Shown: piece after piece, positions 10,873-21,669 of the stretch | Numbering within the stretch: the first letter of the stretch is position 1 | Layout of the letters: each line of letters opens with the position of its first letter | Origin: Daphnia pulex | Taxonomy: Eukaryota > Arthropoda > Branchiopoda > Diplostraca > Daphniidae | Assembly (NCBI RefSeq): GCF_021134715.1 | Contig: NC_060018.1 | Location: 8,449,501 to 8,513,500, forward strand | Direction: 5' to 3' | Length of the DNA: 64,000 nucleotides | Program-made: the position numbers and the translations under genes | The notes under the pieces: model-generated | What the model saw: the letters and a program-made list of their open reading frames with translations, nothing else | Database searches by the model: none | Told to the model about the DNA's origin: nothing

Positions 10873-10972
10873 CTCTGTCCCATTTCAAACCTTTCTGTCC
10901 CGGCGCGAGTCGTTCTGTCCCCGGGACAGAAAGGCGGGACAGAACGTATGGGACCGATGATCTGGGAAAGAA
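10873..10972. repeat. Cluster of CTGTCCC direct and inverted motifs
   Basis: Four CTGTCCC/GGGACAG units lie within about 100 bp. At the centre, 10913-10931 is a 19-bp palindrome (TTCTGTCCCCGGGACAGAA). It sits immediately before the repeat that starts at 10988. Confidence 0.8.
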
Positions 10973-10987
10973 CGTCCCCGTACCTTT

Positions 10988-11845
10988 TGTCTAATGTTTA
11001 AGACCAAAAAAATCCGAAATCTGTCATGAAACGCCCGACCAATGGAGCGTTATAGACAGACAGAGAAATTGACATTTTTTTTTCTACGCATTCGATTATT
11101 AGATTCGCCCTTTGGGCTCGCAATTATTTGCTTATTAGAATTACGCATGTAATTAATGTGAATGCAAAATTCTCTTTTTTAAATAATGCCACCATGCCAG
11201 AAGAACTAAGAGTAAATCTAGTTATATTCATAATATAATTTAGAAAAATTAAACCTTTTAGAATATTTGTTTGTTTTAGAAACTTGTTGCTGAAGGAAAA
11301 GTAAACAAGGAAAGGTCCCCAGCAGAATCATGGACAATATAGGGAAAAGATGAGATAGAGTTTCGACTGTATATACAAATTAGAAAAACTTTATGGAGAA
11401 AATAAGGTGCAATATTTTTTTTCATGGTGTACCCCCATCCCAGAGGGAATAATTCACATTATCTCTTAAAGAAAGGATAAAAAATTTGAAAGTTGGTCAA
11501 AGAAAACACACTCTTAAGCAAGTCGGTTCACTCCTAAAACTGATGCAACAGATGATCGAGGTTGTTCCGATGCCTAATACTGAAATTATACCTTGGTCAG
11601 GTTTTCTTCCTCCTGAAATTGGTCAGCCTGATGCCGATTACAAAGCTTTGTTTAAATAAACATAATGTTGGTAAGCCAATTCAAGCTCATGAAAAATAAC
11701 ACTTATTAAATAATATTTGGCTAAAAAAATGCAGATTCGAACAACCGTCAAATCCTTTTACATACATCGTAAACACGTTCCCTCCAAGATGGAGGGAAAG
11801 GAAAAGGAGATGTTGCAATGAATTTTCAAATGTTTTGTTCTTGTT
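10988..11845 (+). repeat. Dispersed repeat, copy A
   Basis: It starts GTCTAATGTTTAAGACC, contains CAATGGAGCGTTATAGACAG (about 11039) and ends with an exon-like KMEGKEKEMLQ stop (about 11790-11819). It is collinear with 20927-21023 plus 22606-23343, and its end is also present inverted at 7774-7947. A coding-like part contains PMPNTEIIP and EIGQPDADYKALFK. This copy has frame breaks. The protein is not recognised. Confidence 0.85.
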
Positions 11846-11982
11846 AAAAGCCAAACATAGTTACCCGCAATATTGATAGGTGGCTGTTTGGAAAAACAAT
11901 CGGTGTTTGGATTTTTTTGCAGGATACTGTACGCTATGTGCCGTCTATGTATTAAGCCCAAGGAAAACGGCAAAAAAATAGC

Positions 11983-12910
11983 CAGTTATATAGATCTTGA
12001 TTCAAGGATCACGAATATTGGTTTTTAAAATTTTTTTTGTCAAGTAGAAGTGCTTTGAAAATTAATTAAAAGATCTCGACGCCAGCGCCGTCCATTTGTA
12101 TTTACTGAAACCAGAACAAATGACCAAAAAAGGGTAAATCGTATAGATCTTGACTCAAGGATCAGGAATATTAGTTTTTCAAAAATATTTGACAAGTAGA
12201 AGTGCTTGGAAAATGAATTAAAAGTTTTTGACGCTAGCGCCGTCTATATGTATTTATTGAAACCAGGAAAAATGACCTAAACGTAGCCGACCGTACAGAT
12301 CTTGACTCAAGGATCACGAATATTGGTTTGTCGAAAATATTTGATAAGTAGAAGTGCTATAAAACGAATTTCAAAGTTTTCGACGCTAATAGCGCCGTCT
12401 ATTTGTATTTTTTGATCACGGGAAAATGACCAAAAAAGTATCCAATCGTATAGATTTTGACTCAAGGATCTTCATTATGGGTTTTTCAAAAATATTTCAC
12501 AAGTAGAAATGCTTTGAAAATGAATTAAAAGTTTTCGACGCTATCGCCGTCTATGTATTTATTGAAACCAGGAAAAATGACCAAAAAGTAGCCAACCGTA
12601 TGGATCTGGATTCAAGGATCATGAATATTGAATTTTTGAAAATATTTGATCAGTAGTAGTGCTTTTAAAATCGATTTAAAAGTTCTCGACGCTAGCGCCG
12701 TCTATATGTATTTATTGAATCAAAGAAAAATTACCAAAAAAGTAGCCAATCGTATAGATCTTTGACTGAAGGATCACGAATATTGGGTTTTCAAAAATAT
12801 ACGGCAAGTAGAAGTGCTTTGAAAATGAATTGAAAGTTTTCGACGCTAGCGCCGTCTATATGTATTTATTGAAACCAGGAAAAATGACAACAAAAAAAGG
12901 TAAATCGATA
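11983..12910. repeat. Six-copy tandem repeat, unit about 152 bp
   Basis: Units begin near 11983, 12136, 12289, 12442, 12592 and 12747 (spacing 150-155 bp), each with TATAGATCTTGACTCAAGGA or a variant. Every unit carries a conserved core close to GACGCTAGCGCCGTCTAT, ending in TATGTATTTATTGAAACC. Copies differ by scattered substitutions and small indels, so the array is not recent. It is non-coding. Confidence 0.93.
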
Positions 12911-14084
12911 TAGAGCCGCAGGCTCGCAGAATAAAGAGTTATACATGAAACCGTAGGTTTCAGTTACCGAAAAATAAATATTAGATTTTTATCCGGCTAA
13001 TGGAAGTGTTACAAAATTAGGTTCAAAGTAACGTTTTTGGTTAGGTTTCGCGTGTCAATTGTTTCGATGTCCGCCATTTTTTATGGTTGTTTTGGTTGTC
13101 TGTATCGGCCGAAAGTGTGTTTTCCCAATACAAAGTGGATTTTGTGAATCAGTGTGTTATTTTTTTTGTGTGTCAGTTAATTGCTACGTATCTGGGTTAG
13201 TATGTATAGCAATTTGTGTTTCCAGATCACATTTCTTGTATTTTTGAAAAAAAATTTCCCCTAATGCTAACGGTTTTAGAGACCGAATCTTCATAGAATC
13301 AGCCCTAGGGAAGAAGAAGGAGAAGAGGAAAGTATGAAAAAAGGGGGCCCATACATTATTACCTCTTCTCTCCTTCCCAGCCATGGCAACCTCGTGACGG
13401 CCATATTTGGGATCACGTCGTTTTTCTACACTTTGGAGTTCTTGATGGGTTTTTTAGGGTCCCTTAGATTATAGTCTGTCGTTTTCTTTCAGTTAATAAT
13501 GGTAAAACTCTGTTGCATTAATAAAATATGGAATTTTTTCATGCATTTTTTTAATTTTATTTAATTTCCGTTTATTCATTAAAAATTATTTAGAAGTGTT
13601 GTTTACGTTTTCCGGGGAATGATCCACCGAGCAATTGGACTGAGGGAAGAATGGGAGGAAGAGGGCGTGTAAAAAAAGGGGGACCGACCGACATTGCCTC
13701 TTCCTCGCATTTGACTTTTTTTTTTAACAAAAATTGACTTACAAGATGCCTACCTCTTCATTCCCACTCACCCAGAGCATACGAAATTCCTGAAATTTTG
13801 ATGGGAACGGTCCATTTTTCAGTTCTCTTCCCTCAGTTTTGGGCTCGCTTCCGTCCCCTGGACTTTCACTAAAATTTTGAAACCTTTGGTGGCATTCTTA
13901 AGAAAAATTTTCTCATTTTGAACCAGTCCAAAGAAGGGACAGAGTGTGATTTTAGGTTTACGGTGGATTTGCTGATCAACGCGTGTTTTTAATCAACTGA
14001 GAAGGGTCGTTATGCGTAGCCGCTCAAGAGAGAAAGTTTTTGGGCTTTATTGTAAATTCGACATCCTTATCGCTCTCCCTTTTG
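12911..14084. other. Non-coding stretch with a weak duplicated motif
   Basis: No coding exon is apparent. Two segments (about 13305-13385 and 13640-13720) share a purine-rich GGGAAGAA...GAGGAAGA block followed by AAAAAAGGGGG and a CTCTTCYTC pyrimidine block, suggesting an old duplication with foldback potential. Confidence 0.4.
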
Positions 14085-14872
14085 CTCCGGAAGACCCAAC
14101 AGATTATTGAAATTTGTCGTAAAGCACTGGCCGCGAAAGCGGTTCCTCAAAAAAAAAGTGTGGAAAATTTTTTGTTATCTGGCATGGGGGATTCAAGCGG
14201 TTCCATTTGCACAGGGCCATTATCGGTGCATCCAGCGGCAGTTCTTGAGAGAGTCAACTCAATCCGACAGGTATCTTTCACCCCTAATTACTCTGGACAG
14301 GGAATCTAATTTTGATCTGGATTGATGGATATCCAATGTTGAGATTGCCAATGGTAGGCCACTTTCGACTCAAGAACTGGATTTCATCATTTTTTCCGAC
14401 GCCTCCCTCTCAGGATGGGGCGCGACCTTAAACGACGCGTCGTTCGTCGATGGATTGGCCGGGATCGGTCTCGCCATATCAATGAGTTGGAGCTGCTTGC
14501 AGCCTTACAAGCATTGAAATCCTTTACGAGCCAGGCCTCTCGGGTTGCAGTGCTGATATTGGATAACATCACGGTGGTTCACTATGTGAACAAGTCAGGT
14601 GGATCGAGGTCGGGAGGCCTGTGCCGGATTAGCGCAGAGATCATAGCGTGGTGTAAATCGCGATCGATTACTATTAATGCCGGTGAATGTTTACCTTCCC
14701 GTTGCCCAAAATATAGTTGCAGATCGCCTGTCAAGGGCCCCACTGGACTCAAGCGACTGGATGCTAAATCCGGCCGTCTCCATAAATACCCAATAGCTCG
14801 TTGGAGCCTAAAGGTGGACCTATTTGCCTCGTTATGAAACAGGCAGATGTATCGATTCGTGAGCTGGCCAGA
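14085..14872 (+). pseudogene. DIRS-type retrotransposon relic, part 1 (RT end and RNase H)
   Basis: DIRS elements encode RT-RNase H and a tyrosine recombinase instead of a DDE integrase. Here the end of the RT (an ICRKAL...VPFAQGHYR region, 14100-14240) is followed by the RNase H: FIIFSDASLSGWGA (14385-14425), INELELLAALQALKS (14480-14525), VLILDNITVVHYVNKSGG (14545-14605) and WMLNPAVS near 14760. It closes at KVDLFAS (about 14812) and FVSWPDV (about 14857-14872). Several frame changes and stops make it non-functional. The reading breaks off at 14872, where foreign sequence begins; it resumes at 19268. Confidence 0.85.
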
Positions 14873-15407
14873 TGTCATGAGAAAGAGGAGAGGAAACGAA
14901 TCCCAGCTTCAGTCGAAGGCACTCATTCTCGCCGGTAATACGTTGGCGCTCATTGGCCAGCAGCTGCTGTTCTTGTCGATTGCGATGGCATTCCGCATCA
15001 TAGGTATTCGTTTGAGTCTTCGACGTGACGCATTGTACAGAATTCAACAAACCATCAGTCTGAGGAGCGGGTGCTTGTTGCTGCTTCTGGCCGAGGAAAA
15101 AATTAGTCATCTTCGTTTGTTTTGAAGTTTTGTTTGTTTTGGTCATGGGTAGAAGTGTAGGACTCGCACTCATCAAGGAGAATGTGCTGGCCAGATTCAA
15201 ATAAACAATTGGTGATATGGCCGAAGAGGCAGTCAATCCAGCCGTGACGGCGTTGTTGTTAAACGTAGAAATCTCATCCGCCACAGCCGATGTCGACGAT
15301 GAAATTTGTCCTATGTCGTTGCGCGCCGACGAGTTGCGATTTATCCAATTGCGATTGGCCAGGCGACAACTGTCTGGCCGATGAGCTATGTGGCGATTAC
15401 TTTCCAT
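14832..15407 (-). CDS. 191-codon ORF with a PIP-box-like motif, unrecognised
   Basis: This minus-strand ORF starts at ATG 15407. It is polar, Ser/Asn/Gln-rich and has no recognised domain. Around residue 97 it reads QTKMTNFF, an exact match to the PCNA-interaction consensus Q-x-x-[ILM]-x-x-[FY]-[FY]. A Gln/Glu/Arg-rich short coiled-coil-like part (NRQEQQLLANERQR) follows. Its last residues are antisense to DIRS sequence, so the ORF crosses the insertion junction near 14873 and its original C-terminus is missing. It may be the 5' part of a gene carried by the inserted DNA, or chance; coding status is unproven. Confidence 0.35.
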   Translation of the reverse strand: MESNRHIAHRPDSCRLANRNWINRNSSARNDIGQISSSTSAVADEISTFNNNAVTAGLTASSAISPIVYLNLASTFSLMSASPTLLPMTKTNKTSKQTKMTNFFLGQKQQQAPAPQTDGLLNSVQCVTSKTQTNTYDAECHRNRQEQQLLANERQRITGENECLRLKLGFVSSPLSHDIWPAHESIHLPVS

Positions 15408-16019
15408 TCTGCGAACGTGCAGATTTAGGGTTTGCTAGGAAAAAATCGTTAGCTGTTTAATAAAAAAAAAAATTGGAAGTCATACCAACAATACTGGATC
15501 CAATAAGACCTCGAATTGGTCTAACCCAAAACGCTAGTTTTCATTAAGCGCAAAGCTGCTTGGACGTTTGGAGTAGCCAGTGTTGTCGCAATGGAATAGT
15601 ATTTTGAAATAGCACGTTCAAATTCCATTGGGTGTAGGCTTTTGATGGGCTTGTTCAATGAAGAAGAAGTATTGTAATACTTGTCAGAGAATTGACAGAA
15701 AGATTTCTCGCTATGTAGAGAACTCCATAGATTCTGTGATGCACTACTTGGCCACCATGAAATTCATTTGGATTTATTTTTGTGATGACATCTATTATGA
15801 AAATTTTTTATTATTGATTATAATTTGTTTTTATTTGAATTAAGCTGTTACCTAGATACTTTCAGCAATTTTAATTTTTTTTCCAATTTCAGAAATTTCG
15901 CGTTTTTCTTATAAAAGGCATCTACCACGCTTGCAATTGCAAATTTTTCAAAACAAATGTGTGCATTTCGATCAATATTCTTAATTAAAAAAATAACAGT
16001 TACTGTATTTTAAATAAAT
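15408..16019. other. Non-coding stretch inside the DIRS-interrupting DNA
   Basis: AT-rich; short ORFs here look random. No motif was recognised. Confidence 0.5.
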
Positions 16020-16217
16020 TTATAGATCAACAAATACCTCGTATTCTGTGCGAAAACCATTTGACATGACTTGTAAATTATAGAAATAGAATCCATATGT
16101 TTCACTTAACAATTCTGCACACCCAAGAGGTGTAAAAGCTACAATAGAATTAATTTGTTTCAAAATTAGATCTATTTCACTTCTCGTTTTGTTATATTGT
16201 TCAAAAAGGTTTGTCAC
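16020..16217 (-). CDS. Possible single exon, function unknown
   Basis: A 65-codon minus-strand ORF preceded by an acceptor-like CCTTAACAG and ending near a GTATTTG donor or a TAA. The peptide (SIVAFTPLGCAELL in the middle) has a protein-like composition but matches nothing I know. It is isolated, with no partner exons nearby. Confidence 0.25.
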   Translation of the reverse strand: MTNLFEQYNKTRSEIDLILKQINSIVAFTPLGCAELLSETYGFYFYNLQVMSNGFRTEYEVFVDL

Positions 16218-18883
16218 CTGTTAAGGAAAAATTTGAAAAGATTACTTAATTTTTATTAAGAAAATTCGGTAATTTAAAAAAAACTTATCCATTTAGAACA
16301 TATTTTTATTTAATTATAAATCGAAAAAGGTTTCTTTTGAATAGAGAGGAAAAAAACAAAACAGGGCGAACCTTCTTTTATTTTTCCCTTTTTTATTTAG
16401 CTTCCACGGATTGTCTTCAAGACTTTTCCTCGCCTACTGGAAAGGTAAAATCTATCGTATTCTGGACCACACATGTTAAAAAAACACATTTTATGTACGG
16501 TACTACGTTGGCTTTTTAAAAAAGAAATGAATTTGGTTAGTCTTTCAAATGCCTTTTGTTGACACTTTTCTGTTCGAATTATTCCTTTGCGGTAGACGCA
16601 TCACTACTTTCTTTCTCTGCAAAGACTAGTGCACATGACGGCCATGGGAAAATGTGTGCCGTGTTGAGAATGCAATGTGGTCCTTGTTGAGATAACAGAA
16701 ACGAAATAAACGAAATAAACAAACAAATAATAGAAATTATTTGAGAAAAAAAATCCGATTTTACGGAGCATGTTTCTAAAATAGCAATTCAGAAACAGTT
16801 ACTTCCATTCGATGGGCGTGGTCAAATATCGCTGTCTTTTCTAAAGTAATAATTAACAATCAATTCTACATTTAAATGTATTTTCTGCTTTACAATGTTC
16901 GGTTGCAAGTTAGTTCAGTTCAGTCCGTATTGTTTTATTACGTTTTAATCCGCTCTTTTTAGAATAAATCGTGTTTAGAGAGGGAAGGCAAAAGCAAGAA
17001 GGAAGGCCAGAACATTGCTCCAAAGACACCGTTTCAGGTGCATAGCTCCAGGTAAAGGTAATATCCGTAGTTGAAAAGAAAACAAGCAGTAAAATGATTC
17101 ACAAGACTTAATAGTGACAGCTGTTTCCGTCTGTTGCCGATTAATCGAAAGAATTAACCCCTTGTGACTAAGGGAATATCGATTTGTTTTTTTACGGGTT
17201 TTTGGCGTGTAGAGATTTGATTATGAAAATTTGGTTGCCGTTTGGAATCAAACGCTTTTCCATTCTTTGGAACATCCTGTTCACTCTTGAACATGCTGTT
17301 CACTCCTGTTCACATCCTGTTCGCTCTGATATTGTAGACGTAACGACTGCACACGAACGGCGAGAGGAAAACCTGGGAAATATGAACGGTTGTTGACGAG
17401 AGAGAGGAGATTCTACAAGATCAAATTTGTTTGATTTCATTTCAAGTGGAGGGAGAAAAAGGCGTGTTAGAGTAACAGATGCAACACACGAGCGAGTGGG
17501 CGAGAGTGTTGGCTTTTTTTCCAGTTTTTATTGGATCTTCTGTGATGTCTAACTGTGCGTCAATCGAAGCAGCTTGTCATCAGAGCAGCCACAATCATCG
17601 AGTTCAATAGAGGAATGGAACAGAATCCGATTGAAGAGGGGATTATGATCAAGGAATCGAATTACTTCTTTCCCTATTGTCTGCCACACAGCCTGTCAAG
17701 CGCTCTTTTTTTACTTTGAACAAGAGTTTCTAATTTTAATAATACGGGTGAATTCGACGACACTTTTGCCTTGTTTGTTTTTGCATACCAATCAAATTGA
17801 AAGGAACGGGATTTCTTGCGCCGGGAATCTCGTTACCACGCGTCAAGGCTCTACGGAGGGGGGGGGAGTAGCGATAAATTAACGTTTGGAACTGAAATAA
17901 GAGATGTCATGTTTGTTGACGTCACGCGAAAAGAAAAATGAAAGTTAAATTGCCATTGATCACGATGTTAGGGATCAAGTCGACACGTCAGATTTTGCTA
18001 GCGAGATTCACGTTTTTTTTCGTAAAAAGTTTGTCACTCTTTCTTTCCGGCACATCCCCTAGATTTTTGCCCTTCAATCGCGAATGAACGGCGTTTCATT
18101 CAAGCCCATTTATTCAAGCCGATCCCGCGGGATAAATGGCATTTTATTTGTGCGTCCGTTGTTTTTGTTCTTTTTGCGCGCACGGGTGTGGAAAGAGGAA
18201 AATTGTGAAAGAAAAAAGCAGGAAAATTCGAGGTTTAAAAATCTAGCAACGTACAAGATGCAGAAGAAGCAAAGGGACTTTAGAGTGAATTGAGTGATTT
18301 TAGAATCTACGAGTAAGAGAGAAGATCGAGCAGGGAAGAATGAAAACTAGAGAACCAATGGTGGTGTATCACAGTCGATCAGTGCATTTCTAATTTGAAC
18401 TTGGTCTTTCGATCAAAGACATCTAAATAGCGGTTTAGTTAACTTGTGGTACAACTTGTGAACAACATGATGATAGTTTTCAAGACAATGTGTCTGAAAA
18501 CGAGCTGTTTGATTCAGTGAACAACATGGCGATAGTTTTCAAGACACCGTGATAGTTTTTTTTAGAATGCTGGTTGCTGACGCGAAATTCGCTAACGAAT
18601 CCAGGATAATTGCTGCATACCCTTTCAACTCTCGCGAAAACAAAAATAGGCTATCTAGAATATCTTCAATTGTGTTGATTACTAAACTAATCGAATAGGA
18701 CTTGCTATATCTGCGTTTTAGTTTTTTTTCGTTTGAACACTACAGATGGGTAAATAACCATACAATATATCCCCTCACTGAGCGTTCTAAATGTTAAAAT
18801 GTGATCCAAATATCGCAGTCATCTCAGTATCATCAAAGTCTGTATCAGATTGACGAAAGTAATGAAAAGATAGTCACATTACC
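16218..18883. other. Non-coding stretch with one short direct repeat
   Basis: No exon is visible. GAACAACATG followed by GATAGTTTTCAAGACA occurs twice (18462 and 18520 regions), 58 bp apart. TTCAGTTCAGTC near 16917 resembles an arthropod Initiator, but there is no gene to attach it to. Confidence 0.45.
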
Positions 18884-19261
18884 TTGTCATTAGTAACTTC
18901 AATTGGTTCCGTGGGAACAGTTGCAGTAACATTTGATTCCCAGTCTTGTTCAAGTTCAATGTCAAAACTATATCGAAATCCACTGGCAATATTGGACAAA
19001 AACGTACAGCTTTACGCTGCAAACTTTGAACTCAAAATGAGGTGCTTCCTTAGCTTTCCTGATTCTTCTCTAAGTATTGGCCGACGAGGTGTTCTACGGC
19101 CGTAGAACATTTCATTGTGGTTTGTGGTCATTGGGTGAGTTTGATTTTACTTTGTGTTTGGCTGTTTGCTTTTCTTAATGATCATTTTGAGGTTTATTTT
19201 AATTACTATTGCCCCATTAATTGTATATCATCTATTTTAAATTCAAATTCTCTATTCTCGT

Positions 19262-20200
19262 GAGGGGCTGTCATCCGGGCGCATTAGCAGTGGACGCTTT
19301 CAGAATCGGCTGGAAAAATATAGGAGTATACGCATTCCAGCCTTTTTGTCCGATTCAGAAATGTCTGACCAAGGTGGTGTGCACGACAAGGAGTGGATCC
19401 CATGTCTCCACTTTGAGACAAGGTACTGGAATTTTTGTCATGGCTGGTGGACGAGGGAAAGGCCTATATGACAGTTAACGTCTCCCGCTCTATGCTTTCC
19501 TCTACTTTACTAACACCCTCTCTTGGTTAAATTAATGAAAGTGGCCTACAACAAATAGCCGCCGGCCCCAGAATAAAAACGCTTTTGGGATGTAAACTTA
19601 GTAAGAAATTATATTATCTTCTTTTGCCCTAACGATGGACTTTCTTTTCCCGCTTTATCGACTAAGTTGGCAGTTTTGTCGGCGCTCTCATCGCTATGCA
19701 GGGTCTTGGAACTGGCCAGCATCGCCAAGGATTCTATTTTGATTGACGAAGAACAAGCCAAGTTTCCGTCAGTGCCTAGAAAGTCTCAACGGGCATCCCC
19801 TCTCCAAGTGATCATCCTGAATAAATTGCTTTCCATTTCCTTAGCATGCCTGAAAGAGACATTGAAACAGTATTCATCCTTCTCGGAACCGTTTCGTGTA
19901 GAGGCAAAAGCTAGATTACTACTGCTGGGTCTCAGTCCGCCTCGAATTTCGGTGAGCGGTTTAACAGTAGCACGTTGGATCAAGTCAATCTTGTAGGGAG
20001 CAGGGGTAGACACGACCATTTACTCGGCCCACTCTACCTGTGGGGCTTCTGCTTCAAACGCGGCAAATCAGGTTGTGCTAACGGAAGCTATCTTGTCTGC
20101 AAGTTGCTGGAAGTTGGAATCCATATTTACCCGTTTTATCGTCGCTTGACTGCGGGTGCATCGATAGCAAGTGTATTGGACATGGGTCGTTAGACCATAA
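19262..20200 (+). pseudogene. DIRS-type retrotransposon relic, part 2 (tyrosine recombinase)
   Basis: HPGALAVDAFRIGW and AFQPFCPI (19272-19360) continue the RNase H from part 1. The recombinase follows: SVSGLTVARWIKSIL (about 19951-19995), then GVDTTIYSAHSTCGASA and VLTEAILSASCWKLES (20003-20130). In DIRS recombinases the box is H-x-x-R; here it reads HSTC, so the catalytic arginine is replaced by cysteine. Frames shift near 19990, stops are present, and the middle of the recombinase is missing. The element cannot be active. Confidence 0.85.
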
Positions 20201-20223
20201 TTTCAGTATGCTTTAAAGTAACC

Positions 20224-20343
20224 TATATGGATCCAGGTCGTGCCACTTGTAGGCAATTATCTAATTGGTCGAGGTCACTTAATAGCGACAGAACGGCAAT
20301 TGTGATTGGATATCGATTGAATTGAAACTGGATCCATATGGTT
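20224..20343. repeat. DIRS-type terminal and complementary repeat, unit 1
   Basis: It begins TATGGATCCAGGTCGTGCCA and ends with the inverted partner ACTGGATCCATATGG (20329-20343). The interior 20251-20304 is about 80 percent complementary to 20658-20710. Such mutually complementary ends just after the recombinase fit DIRS architecture (inverted termini plus internal complementary region). Confidence 0.6.
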
Positions 20344-20633
20344 AATTCCCACCCACCAACCCGATTTCCAATTTCTTTGCTTTTATACATGACAGTTACA
20401 GGAAAGTCAGCAATGGAGCCAGCGAAAGTCAATCGAAGTAATGATGTTCCAAAAGTTTTCCACTTTTCGTTGGCAGAATTCCAGCAGGAGATTAAGCAAT
20501 TTTTTGTTATTGTTATCTGTTTATTTGAAAACCTCATTGGTCTGAAGGGGCGTAGTTCCTGAAGGCCTGATGTGTTTTTTATGTGTTTCTGCTTTGAATA
20601 AATCAGCTGTAATACACAAGGTCAACACATATA

Positions 20634-20712
20634 TGGATCCAGGTCTCGCCACTTGAACTGCAAGCACAATTGCCCTTCGGTCACTAGTTAGCGACCTCGA
20701 GCAATTGGATAA
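20634..20712. repeat. DIRS-type terminal and complementary repeat, unit 2
   Basis: It starts ATGGATCCAGGTCTCGCCAC in the same orientation as unit 1, then continues with CACAATTGCC...GCGACCTCGAGCAATTGGAT, which is the inverted complement of unit 1's interior. It marks the probable right end of the DIRS element. Confidence 0.6.
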
Positions 20713-20926
20713 TTATTTGATTGGAATCATCACCACTGTAAAAAGATAAATTTTGAAGGCTACCTTTCACCAGTCACAACACCAAAGTAGCCTAAGGTAA
20801 AGGAATTTAATTGCACCCCCATGAGAGGGCGCCAAATGACCATGTATTTTTTCAGTTTTTCATTAATTACGGGAGAACTATTTAAAGGATTGTAATTTTT
20901 TTTTGTTTTTGTCTCATCGAATTATT

Positions 20927-21023
20927 TTTGTCTAATGTTTAAGAACAAAAAATTAAAAGTCTGTCATGAAACGCCCGAGCAATGGAGCGTTATAGACAGA
21001 CAGAGAAATTGACTTGTTTTTTT
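20927..21023 (+). repeat. Dispersed repeat, copy B, left part
   Basis: TGTCTAATGTTTAAGAACAA through CAATGGAGCGTTATAGACAG and GAGAAATTGACTTG matches 10987-11075. The copy is then interrupted, and the last 47 or so bases are repeated at 22606 where the copy resumes. Confidence 0.9.
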
Positions 21024-21669
21024 TTCAGTGGCCAGACCGTTGTAGTTGTCGAATCCGTTGAAAGAAGCCGGAGGAGTTGTCAAGCTGGGCATTTTGGTTC
21101 GATGGAATTGCCAGCGCTTCCGCCGCCGCCGCCGCCGGATTTCACAGCATTCCAACCGGTTTCGCCAAGGGCCCCCGGTAAGTGATGGTGCGGATGCGAT
21201 GGGTATTCCACACAAGCGGATGATGCGGAAGAAGAAGTCGGAGTGTAGTTGCTTAATCCGCCACTTGGTGTAGCCGCCACCGCGGTCGCGAATAATTGTC
21301 CGAAAGATTCCGCCGTGTTGAATGCCGAACTAGCTACGCCTCCGGTGTTTGCTGATTGCGGAAACAGGAAATTGCCACCGTCAGTGCGATCCGGCCAGCA
21401 ACGATCTACATCTCAATAGAATTAACTTGTGTACTTTAAAATAAAGACTTTTATTTTGAATAAATACCTGACGTGGTTCCAGTCGATTCCGATGCGCTGT
21501 ATTGGCCAATATGGGAGGCGACGGCCGGTTGGCTCTGATAAGGCAGACCGATGGAGCCGATGCTCGGCCCCGATGACGAGCTTCCTCCTCCCCCCGAGTT
21601 GGGATGTTGATGATGTTGCGACGTCCCCATGTGTTTGCGCCACCTGGCACGCCTGTTGCTGAACCACAC
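21024..21669 (-). pseudogene. Paired-class (Pax-type) homeobox gene fragment, 3' exons only
   Basis: Minus strand: after an acceptor (CCAATAG) an exon from about 21669 to 21468 begins VWFSNRRARWRKHMG, the third helix of a paired-type homeodomain. It continues with a His/Ser/Gly-rich linker and YQSQPAVASHIGQYSAS, ending at a GTATTT donor. A second exon (about 21415 down) joins in phase and encodes a Ser/Gly/His-rich tail with SNYTPTSSSASS. Near 21100 a frame change is likely: TGA ends one frame, while SLTTPPASFNGFDNYNGLAT continues in another. The rest of the homeodomain and any paired domain are absent. A Pax3/7, gooseberry-like or other paired-class origin is possible. The sequence is bounded by repeat copy B. 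Confidence 0.75.

Larger units (their letters stand above)
14873..19274. other. About 4.4-kb insertion inside the DIRS element
   Basis: DIRS coding sequence stops at 14872 (FVSWPDV) and continues at 19274 (HPGALAVDAF), exactly where the family protein is normally continuous. Both junctions carry TGTCAT (14873-14878 and 19269-19274), a possible 6-bp target duplication. I see no terminal inverted repeats. The insert holds the PIP-box ORF, a possible exon at 16020-16217 and otherwise non-coding sequence, so the type of insertion is unknown. Confidence 0.6.

Noticed and set aside
11983-12910. CRISPR-like array
   Set aside because: Repeats are 152-bp tandem units without unique spacers, in eukaryotic DNA.
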